From the NCBI GenBank assembly GCA_047605765.1, contig JASGFB010000180.1:1-5039 (forward strand): a DNA stretch of 5,039 nt, in the 5' to 3' direction. This DNA comes from JBGVSA01 sp047605765 (GTDB taxonomy: Bacteria > Pseudomonadota > Gammaproteobacteria > Burkholderiales > Rhodocyclaceae). Numbering within the stretch: position 1 is the stretch's first letter; each line of letters begins with the position of its first letter. This document shows, in pieces, positions 1 to 5,039 of this stretch. A model generated the notes under the pieces. That model was not told the DNA's origin and did not search any database. It worked only from the letters and a program-made list of their open reading frames with translations. Made by a program: the position numbers and the translations under genes.

Positions 1-576
1 GAGGCCGTACGCCGGCTGCAGGCGCAGGGTATCGAAGTGGTGATGCTGACCGGCGACAACATCGAGACGGCGCGCGCCATAGCCGCGCAGGTCGGTATCG
101 CACGCTTCCGTGCCGGCGTGCTGCCCGACGAGAAGGCGCATGAAGTGCGCCGTCTGCAGCAGATCCATGGCCCCCACGTCGGCATGGCGGGTGACGGCAT
201 CAACGATGCGCCGGCGCTGGCCGCCGCCGACTTCAGCTTTGCCATCGGCGGCGGGTCGGACATTGCGCTGGAGACGGCCGACGTGGTGCTGGTCCACGGC
301 GACCTGGGGCACGTCGTCACCGCCATGGCGGTGTCGGCCGCCACGCTGCGCAAGATCCGTCAGAACCTGTTCTTCGCTTTCTTCTACAACGTGCTCGGCA
401 TTCCGTTGGCGGCCTTCGGCCTGCTCAACCCGGTCGTCGCCGGGGCCGCCATGACGCTCAGTTCGCTGTCGGTGCTGGCCAACTCGTTGTCACTGAATCG
501 CTGGCGCGCGCGCCATGACCCATCACCGGCCACACACGGCCGCACATCCACCCGTGCAGGAAAGGACATCCAATGA
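1..576 (+). CDS. copA: Cu(+)-exporting P1B-type ATPase, C-terminal part (5' end outside window)
   Basis: This is the last 191 residues of a heavy-metal P-type ATPase, which uses ATP to move Cu(+) out of the cytoplasm across the inner membrane. The frame is open from base 1, so the gene begins upstream; the GTG at 37 is internal. In fragment numbering, the TGDN motif of the P domain is at 17-20 and the hinge motif GDGINDAP is at 64-71. The last two membrane helices follow, at about 123-140 and 145-163. The paired Y129-N130 in helix 7 and M151 with S155 in helix 8 match the copper-site residues of the CopA (P1B-1) group, which favours copper (or silver) over zinc/cadmium. The loop between these helices is about seven residues shorter than in E. 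coli CopA, which I believe is common in proteobacterial homologues. The protein ends in a short Arg/His-rich cytosolic tail. The phosphorylation site, CPC motif and any N-terminal metal-binding domains lie outside the window. The stop codon overlaps the start of the downstream chaperone gene, so the two are probably translationally coupled. Confidence 0.93.
   Translation, partial: EAVRRLQAQGIEVVMLTGDNIETARAIAAQVGIARFRAGVLPDEKAHEVRRLQQIHGPHVGMAGDGINDAPALAAADFSFAIGGGSDIALETADVVLVHGDLGHVVTAMAVSAATLRKIRQNLFFAFFYNVLGIPLAAFGLLNPVVAGAAMTLSSLSVLANSLSLNRWRARHDPSPATHGRTSTRAGKDIQ
558..566 (+). promoter_or_regulatory. Ribosome binding site of the copper chaperone gene
   Basis: A purine-rich AGGAAAGGA stretch ends six bases before the ATG at 573. 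It lies within the end of the ATPase gene and supports the ATG that overlaps the ATPase stop codon as the true start. Confidence 0.7.
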
Positions 577-794
577 GCAACACAGACAGCACCGTCAATC
601 TGATCGTCGAAGGCATGAAGTGCGGGGGCTGTTCGGGGCGCCTGCAACGCGCGCTCGACGCCACCGAAGGCGTTCACGCCAGCCAGGCGGAGGTAGCCAG
701 CAAGCGCGTCACCGTGCGCTTCGACGCCGCCCGCATCGACGAGCAGACGATCCGCGCGCGCATCGCCGAGACCGGCTTCACCGTCGTCGGCTGA
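573..794 (+). CDS. copZ: Copper chaperone, HMA domain (CopZ-like)
   Basis: This 73-residue protein is a single heavy-metal-associated domain and should be a soluble cytosolic Cu(+) carrier. The metal site is the motif M15-K-C17-G-G-C20 (MxCxxC family pattern), preceded by a first beta strand (VNLIVEG) and followed by the helix SGRLQRALDATEGV. Strand segments ASKRVTVRF and a C-terminal GFTVVG complete the expected beta-alpha-beta-beta-alpha-beta fold. The length matches stand-alone CopZ/Atx1-like proteins. The ATG lies in an ATGA overlap with the ATPase stop, and there is a good ribosome binding site before it. In known systems such chaperones deliver Cu(+) to CopA or to a copper-sensing regulator; the adjacency here supports this partnership. 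Specificity for copper rather than another soft metal is inferred from the motif and the neighbour. Confidence 0.93.
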   Translation: MSNTDSTVNLIVEGMKCGGCSGRLQRALDATEGVHASQAEVASKRVTVRFDAARIDEQTIRARIAETGFTVVG

Positions 795-813
795 GCGGGC
801 CGGATCGCTTCAG

Positions 814-832
814 GTCCATGCGCGTCATGGAC
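814..832 (+). repeat. Perfect inverted repeat between chaperone and receptor genes
   Basis: GTCCATG (814-820) and CATGGAC (826-832) are exact reverse complements separated by five bases (CGCGT). It lies in the 77-base gap after the chaperone stop and 39 bases before the receptor start. There is no T-run after it, so it is not a classical intrinsic terminator. It could be an operator for a dimeric regulator, a weak mRNA hairpin, or chance. It does not resemble a Fur box. Two ATG codons in frame with the receptor (818 and 827) fall inside it. Confidence 0.45.
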
Positions 833-871
833 GCACTCACAACACGCATACGCATCACGAGACTTTTCATC

Positions 872-2998
872 ATGAACAATCCGGGCAATCGAAATCATCG
901 ACCGTCACCCTCACTGTCGCGCATCGCGGCCTTGCTGATGCTCATCCATGCGCCGCTGGGCCACGCCCAGTCCGACAGCGCGGGCACGCTGTCGCCGGTC
1001 AACGTAACGGGCAGCGCCCTCAGCGAAGGCTACGTCAGCGAGGTCAGCGTGGGGGGCAAGGAACCCGTGTCGCCGCGCGAGGTGCCGCAATCGGTGTCGG
1101 TCATCACCGAAGAACGCATCAAGGATCAGAACCTGGTCACCGTCACCGATGCCCTCAATCAGGTGACGGGCGTCACCGCCATTGCCAACGACACCACCCA
1201 GAGCCAGTTTCTGTCGCGCGGCTATGCGCTGGGTGTCACCTACGATGGGGTGCCGGCCTACAACGCGCTCGCCGGTTATCAGCAGTTCGATCTGGCCGCT
1301 TACGAGCGCGTCGAAGTGCTGCACGGCCCGAACGGCATCTATGCGGGCTCGGGCAACCCCGGGGGCACGGTCAATCTGGTGCGCAAGCGTGCCAAGAGTG
1401 AATTCGCGCTGGCCGGTGCGGCATCGGTGGGTTCGTGGAACAACTATCGCGGCGAGGTCGATGTCACCGGCCCGCTCAATGAGGACAAGACCCTGCGCGG
1501 CCGCGCCGTGGTCGCCTTGCAGGATCGCGATTACTTCTACGACAAGACGCATTCCACCAAATGGCTGGGGTACGGCACCCTCGAATGGGACCTGGCGCCG
1601 GACACCACGCTGTCGCTGGCCGTCACCTCGCAGGACGACAAGACCGATGCGCCGTCATCCGGCCTGCCGGCCTGGACCACCGGCGGCTTGATCGATGCCC
1701 CGCGCAGTACCAACGCGATCGCCGACTGGTCGCTGTACAAGTGGAACACGCAGGAAACCGTCGCCGATCTCGAACATCGCTTTGCCAATCGCTGGAGCGC
1801 CCGCGTCAAGCTGGCCTATCGCGATCAGGACTTCTACTTCAAGGATGGCTACGCGTCGACCGGTGTCGATCCGGCAACCAACACGCTGAGCTACGCACGC
1901 CGCGTGCGCGACTACAACTACAAGCGCAAGGCGGTGGACGTATACGCCACCGGCCCGTTCACGTTGCTCGGTCGCGAACACACCGCGCTGTTCGGCTACA
2001 ACTACGAAGACCTCACCAGCACCTATGCCGGGGCCAATGGCAGCGCCATCACCGGCGTGGTGTTCGGCCACAGCGTGCCGGACTTTGACGTGCCCTATAA
2101 CCTGGGTGGCGAGACGCGTACGGCGCAGAGCGGCCTGTATGGCCAGGCGCGACTGAGTGTCGCCGATCCGCTGACGGTGCTGCTGGGTGGGCGCTTCAGC
2201 GATTTCACCACGCGCTCGCGCAGCATCGCGCCGGCCACCGAGACGGCCTGGTCCTACGGCGCGCGTGCCGACAACGAGTTCACGCCCTATGCGGGCGTTA
2301 TTTTCGATGTGACGCCGCAGGTGAATCTGTATGCCAGCTATGCGGACATCTTCATTCCGCAGACCCAGACCAAGGCCAATGGCGAAACGCTCGATCCGCG
2401 CGTGGGGCGGCAGTTCGAGATCGGCAGCAAGTCGGCCTGGTTCGACGGCAAGCTCAGTTTTTCGGTCGCGCTCTTCAATCTGCTGGACAAGAACCGGCCG
2501 TTCGCCGACCCCGACAACACTGGCTATTACCTGAGCGCAGGCGAGGTCGAGAGCAAGGGCTTCGAGATCGAGGTGTCCGGCAGCCCGGCACCCGGCTACC
2601 AGCTGCAGGCGGGCTACACGCGCCTGAAGACCGAGTACAAGAAGGACGCCGCCAACCAGGGGCTGCCTTTTGATACCTGGGAGCCGCGCGACACGCTCAA
2701 GCTGTGGGGCGTGCGCAAGTTCTCCGGTGGCCTCTTCGACCGCGTCACCCTGGGGCTGGGCGCCAATCTGTACAGCAGCAGCACGGCGGGCAACGGGACT
2801 TCGGCGGTGCGCCGGCAGCACGGCTACGCGGTGGTCAATCTGATGGCCGCCTACCAGATCGATCCGCATCTGTCGCTGGCGCTCAATGTGAACAATCTGC
2901 TCGATGAGACCTACTACACGCGCCTGGGGGGCACCAACACCTACAACACCTATGGCGAGCCCCGCAACGTGAGCCTGACCTTGCGCGCTGCGTATTGA
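872..2998 (+). CDS. TonB-dependent siderophore receptor (FhuE/FpvA-like)
   Basis: This 708-residue outer-membrane receptor binds a metal chelate outside the cell and imports it through a 22-strand barrel using TonB energy. The ATG at 872 gives a credible signal peptide: charged residues 1-17, a hydrophobic core 18-29 and probable cleavage after GHA at 30-32. A TonB-box-like stretch SPVNVTG follows at 41-47. The plug domain shows REVPQSVSVIT at 69-79, a DALNQVTGV segment at 93-101, SRGY at 115-118 and the conserved ERVEVLHGPNGIYAGSG at 145-161, followed by GGTVNLVRKR. The barrel runs from about 180 to the end and finishes in a terminal Tyr, as expected for outer-membrane proteins. There is no N-terminal signalling (STN) domain, so it should not drive an anti-sigma cascade. 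The reading frame stays open back to base 515 across the copper genes, but that part looks like a shadow. ATGs at 818 and 827 are possible starts but have poor ribosome sites; the site before 872 (CGAGA, 858-862) is also weak. The siderophore family is clear; the ligand is not. Confidence 0.93.
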   Translation: MNNPGNRNHRPSPSLSRIAALLMLIHAPLGHAQSDSAGTLSPVNVTGSALSEGYVSEVSVGGKEPVSPREVPQSVSVITEERIKDQNLVTVTDALNQVTGVTAIANDTTQSQFLSRGYALGVTYDGVPAYNALAGYQQFDLAAYERVEVLHGPNGIYAGSGNPGGTVNLVRKRAKSEFALAGAASVGSWNNYRGEVDVTGPLNEDKTLRGRAVVALQDRDYFYDKTHSTKWLGYGTLEWDLAPDTTLSLAVTSQDDKTDAPSSGLPAWTTGGLIDAPRSTNAIADWSLYKWNTQETVADLEHRFANRWSARVKLAYRDQDFYFKDGYASTGVDPATNTLSYARRVRDYNYKRKAVDVYATGPFTLLGREHTALFGYNYEDLTSTYAGANGSAITGVVFGHSVPDFDVPYNLGGETRTAQSGLYGQARLSVADPLTVLLGGRFSDFTTRSRSIAPATETAWSYGARADNEFTPYAGVIFDVTPQVNLYASYADIFIPQTQTKANGETLDPRVGRQFEIGSKSAWFDGKLSFSVALFNLLDKNRPFADPDNTGYYLSAGEVESKGFEIEVSGSPAPGYQLQAGYTRLKTEYKKDAANQGLPFDTWEPRDTLKLWGVRKFSGGLFDRVTLGLGANLYSSSTAGNGTSAVRRQHGYAVVNLMAAYQIDPHLSLALNVNNLLDETYYTRLGGTNTYNTYGEPRNVSLTLRAAY

Positions 2999-3006
2999 TC
3001 GACCGC

Positions 3007-3037
3007 GCGGCCGGCCCGCAGTGCATGCGCCGGCCGC
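3007..3037 (+). repeat. GC-rich hairpin between receptor and ABC transporter genes
   Basis: GCGGCCGGC (3007-3015) and GCCGGCCGC (3029-3037) are exact reverse complements with a 13-base loop. Within the loop, GCA at 3018-3020 can also pair with TGC at 3026-3028. No T-run follows, so a strong intrinsic terminator is unlikely. It may be an intercistronic element that stabilises the receptor message or attenuates read-through, which would allow more receptor than transporter to be made. That role is inference. Confidence 0.55.
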
Positions 3038-3044
3038 CGACCAC

Positions 3045-3050
3045 GGCGGA
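3045..3050 (+). promoter_or_regulatory. Ribosome binding site of the ABC transporter gene
   Basis: GGCGGA ends six bases before the ATG at 3057 and decides for that start. The in-frame GTG at 3021 lies in the loop of the upstream hairpin and has no comparable site. Confidence 0.55.
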
Positions 3051-3056
3051 CTCATC

Positions 3057-4853
3057 ATGAAAAACAAATTCCTGGCTACCTGGCGATTGATCGGCGCGTA
3101 TTGGGTTTCGGAAGACCGTTGGTTCGGGCGTGGCCTGCTGGCGCTGGTCATCACGCTCGATGTGCTGATCGTGGCGCGCCAGGCGCGCGTCACCTTCTGG
3201 CAGAAGGATTTCTACGACGCGCTGGCCAATCACGACGTGGCGGCATTCAAGTATCAGCTCACCGTGCTGGCCGTCATCGCCGCAGTGGGCGTCGTCATGG
3301 ACACGGCCCGCACGTATGTCTTCCAGGCCCTGGACATCCGCTGGCGCAGCTGGATGACGGGCGTCTTTCTGCAGCGTTGGCTGGGGGATCACGCCTACTA
3401 CCGCATCGAGCGCGATCGCGCCACCGACAACGCCGACCAACGCATCGCCGAAGACCTCAACCTGCTCACCACGCATGTACTGGAACTGGGGCTGGGCCTG
3501 CTCACCAACATCGCCAACCTGGTGACCTTCTCGATGCTCGTGTGGACGCTGTCCGGCACCATCAGCCTGGTGTTGTTCGAACGCACGGTCGACGTGCCGG
3601 GTTACATGCTGTGGGCCGCATTGATCTACGCCATCATCGGATCGGTGGTCATGGAGCGCATTGCCGGACGCCTGGTGAACATCGACTATGAACAGCAGCG
3701 CACCGAGGCCGACTTCCGCTTTCTGCTCATGCGCGTACGCGAAAACGCCGAACAGATCGCGCTCTACCGGGGGCACGACACCGAGCAAGTGCGCCTGCGC
3801 CATACCTTCGCCGCCATCCGCAATAACTGGCGTGCCTTGATGACCTATACCAAGCGCATCACCGCAGCGGAGCGGTTCTTCGTCGAGGTGGGCGGGCTGA
3901 TGCCTTACCTGTTGGCAAGTCCGCGCTATTTTTCCGGCCACATCACGCTGGGCGGCGTGATGCAACTGGGGCAGTCGTTCATGAAGGTGCGCACGGCGCT
4001 GTCATGGTTCGTGCATAAGTACAAGGATCTGGCGATGCTGCGTTCGGTATGCCGCCGCCTGGTGGAGTTCGAAGCCGCCATCGAGCGTCCGCCGCAAGAC
4101 GGGATCGCGACAGCGGCCACCACAACGGCGGTGGTCCGTACGGTCGGGCTGGTCCTGCACCTGCCCGATGGCCAGTCGCTGAACGCACCGCTCGACTGGC
4201 AGGTGGCGCCGGGGCAGCGCTGGCTGCTGCGGGGGCCCTCGGGGGTCGGCAAGAGTTCGCTGCTGCGCGCCATCGCGGGTTTATGGCGGCATGGCGCCGG
4301 GCGCATCGAGCGCGACCCCGCGTTGACCACGCTGTTCGTGCCGCAGCGCAGCTATCTGCCCCTGGGCAGCCTGCGCGCCTGCCTGTGCTATCCGTTGGAC
4401 GACAACGCATTTACCACGCATCAGTGCGAACGCGCGCTCGACGATGTCGGTCTGGGCGCATTGCACGGCCACCTGGCGGCCGACGATGACTGGTCGCGGC
4501 GGCTGTCTCCCGGCGAACAGCAGAAGCTGGCCTTCGCGCGCGTCCTGCTGCATCGGCCTGCCTGCCTGTTCCTGGACGAAGCCACCTCGTCGCTCGACAT
4601 GGACAGCGAGGCGCGGCTCTATGCGTGCATCATCGAACGCCTGCCCGGACTGACGTTGGTCAGCGTGGCGCATCGCGACAGCCTGAGCCACTACCACTCG
4701 GAGGTGCTGAGTCTGCAGGCGCTCCCGCTGACGGCCGGCCGCGACGAAGCCGCCGACCACGATGCCGGACGCATCGATCCGCGCGCCGTCGTCGCGGCGG
4801 CGCACGGCGGTCACGATCCGCTGCGGGATATCCCCGCCTGGAGGCCGGCATGA
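3057..4853 (+). CDS. ABC transporter, fused membrane and ATPase domains (SbmA/BacA-related, YddA-like)
   Basis: This 598-residue inner-membrane protein joins one membrane domain and one ATPase domain and should work as a homodimer. The membrane domain (about 1-340) has hydrophobic segments near 26-41, 68-83, 141-172 and 183-199. It also carries family-style signatures: FYDALANHD at 52-60, DNADQRIAEDL at 124-134 and RENAEQIALYRG at 228-239. These resemble the ABC_membrane_2/SbmA_BacA group (YddA, Rv1819c, and the ABCD peroxisomal proteins). The ATPase is complete: Walker A GPSGVGKSS at 393-401, Q-loop VPQRSYLPLGSLR at 428-440, signature LSPGEQQKLAFAR at 483-495, Walker B LFLDEATSSLD at 504-514 with catalytic Glu508, and switch His539. 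Known relatives import antimicrobial peptides (SbmA/BacA, proton-driven, without an ATPase) or cobalamin (Rv1819c). The position between a TonB receptor and a TonB gene suggests it moves the receptor's cargo over the inner membrane; export of a siderophore is the alternative. About 40 residues follow the ATPase core and contain several His/Asp residues. Confidence 0.9.
   Translation: MKNKFLATWRLIGAYWVSEDRWFGRGLLALVITLDVLIVARQARVTFWQKDFYDALANHDVAAFKYQLTVLAVIAAVGVVMDTARTYVFQALDIRWRSWMTGVFLQRWLGDHAYYRIERDRATDNADQRIAEDLNLLTTHVLELGLGLLTNIANLVTFSMLVWTLSGTISLVLFERTVDVPGYMLWAALIYAIIGSVVMERIAGRLVNIDYEQQRTEADFRFLLMRVRENAEQIALYRGHDTEQVRLRHTFAAIRNNWRALMTYTKRITAAERFFVEVGGLMPYLLASPRYFSGHITLGGVMQLGQSFMKVRTALSWFVHKYKDLAMLRSVCRRLVEFEAAIERPPQDGIATAATTTAVVRTVGLVLHLPDGQSLNAPLDWQVAPGQRWLLRGPSGVGKSSLLRAIAGLWRHGAGRIERDPALTTLFVPQRSYLPLGSLRACLCYPLDDNAFTTHQCERALDDVGLGALHGHLAADDDWSRRLSPGEQQKLAFARVLLHRPACLFLDEATSSLDMDSEARLYACIIERLPGLTLVSVAHRDSLSHYHSEVLSLQALPLTAGRDEAADHDAGRIDPRAVVAAAHGGHDPLRDIPAWRPA
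4840..4844 (+). promoter_or_regulatory. Ribosome binding site of the tonB-like gene
   Basis: A strong GGAGG lies five bases before the ATG at 4850, inside the end of the ABC transporter gene. It supports an independent start despite the four-base overlap. Confidence 0.7.
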
Positions 4854-5039
4854 GCGGTCTGTCGCATGCAGATCGCCTGATTTCGCCGCGCGGCGCCGCC
4901 ACGTGTGCGCTGGTCGTCGCCGCGCACCTGGGGGTGGGGTGGGGGCTGCATGCGTATGGCGGCCCCGCGCGCACGGCGCCCACCGTCATGCCGGTGCACC
5001 TCATGAATGCCCGCATCGAACTGGCGGCCACGCCGCCTG
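4850..5039 (+). CDS. tonB: TonB-like energy transducer, N-terminal part (3' end outside window)
   Basis: The frame is open from the ATG at 4850 to the window edge, giving 63 codons. The layout is that of a TonB N-terminus: a short cytosolic leader (1-16), one membrane helix (about 17-36) containing a His at 26 followed by LGVGWGL, then VMPVHLMNARIEL and the start of a proline-containing stretch (TPP at 61-63). In E. coli TonB a His in the helix is required for coupling to ExbB/ExbD, and His26 fits that place. The Ser four residues earlier in E. coli is Val22 here. TonB spans the periplasm and passes proton-motive energy to receptors such as the one encoded upstream. The start overlaps the transporter stop (ATGA), so the genes are very likely co-transcribed; exbB and exbD could follow. 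The identity rests on the N-terminus and context only, as the diagnostic C-terminal domain is not in view. Confidence 0.75.
   Translation, partial: MSGLSHADRLISPRGAATCALVVAAHLGVGWGLHAYGGPARTAPTVMPVHLMNARIELAATPP

Noticed and set aside
515..871. Upstream extension of the receptor reading frame overlapping the ATPase end and the whole chaperone gene
   Set aside because: The translation is Arg/His/Ala-rich and low in complexity, has no receptor-like features, and runs out of frame over two well-supported genes. It is a GC-rich open-frame shadow.
795..880. Possible Fur box before the receptor
   Set aside because: The AT-richer stretch around 860-880 does not match the inverted GATAATGATAATCATTATC pattern well enough to call. 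No PvdS-like promoter was seen either.
3021..3056. GTG start at 3021 for the ABC transporter
   Set aside because: It sits in a hairpin loop without a ribosome site. The ATG at 3057 has a GGCGGA at good spacing and begins with a sensible N-terminus (MKNKFLATWRLIGAYW).
1655..3193. 512-residue open frame on the minus strand
   Set aside because: It lies antisense to the receptor, whose barrel and plug motifs are clear. The translation is Arg/Ala/Val/Gly-rich with no recognisable domain, as expected for antisense frames in GC-rich genes.
2883..3965. 360-residue open frame on the minus strand
   Set aside because: Antisense to the receptor end and the ABC membrane domain; rich in His/Gln/Asp from mirrored codons and without a recognisable fold.
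4281..4814. 177-residue open frame on the minus strand opposite the ATPase domain
   Set aside because: Complementary to the clearly coding Walker/signature region; no independent motif or ribosome site evident.
1..5039. CRISPR arrays, insertion sequences, tRNA or rRNA genes
   Set aside because: No regularly spaced repeats, transposase motifs or structural RNA signatures were seen anywhere in the window.

Overview
The window is GC-rich and densely coding, with all recognisable genes on the + strand. Gene order, codon bias toward G/C in third positions, and the protein families suggest a proteobacterium, most likely a betaproteobacterium (Burkholderiales-like). That placement is inference from style, not a phylogenetic result.

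Layout: (1) 1-576 is the C-terminal end of a Cu(+)-type P1B ATPase (CopA-like), cut by the left edge. (2) 573-794 is a 73-residue copper chaperone of the CopZ/HMA type, overlapping the ATPase by four bases (ATGA). (3) 795-871 is a 77-base gap holding a perfect 7-bp dyad. (4) 872-2998 encodes a 708-residue outer-membrane TonB-dependent siderophore receptor (FhuE/FpvA-like superfamily, without an N-terminal signalling domain). (5) 2999-3056 is a short gap with a strong 9-bp GC hairpin. (6) 3057-4853 encodes a 598-residue ABC transporter with fused membrane domain and ATPase, of the SbmA/BacA-related YddA/Rv1819c type. (7) 4850 to the right edge is the N-terminus of a TonB-like energy transducer, again overlapping by ATGA.

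Two functional modules are visible. The first is cytosolic copper handling: the chaperone carries Cu(+) and the ATPase pumps it out. The second looks like a self-contained TonB-driven uptake cassette: receptor in the outer membrane, a dedicated TonB, and an inner-membrane ABC protein of a family known for moving peptides and cobalamin. The ABC protein sits where a periplasmic-binding-protein-dependent siderophore permease would be expected. The cargo cannot be read from the sequence; an iron siderophore is the default, and a peptide-like or other metal chelate is possible. Most of the window is conventional; the main point of interest is the receptor / SbmA-like ABC / TonB combination and its placement directly after copper export genes.
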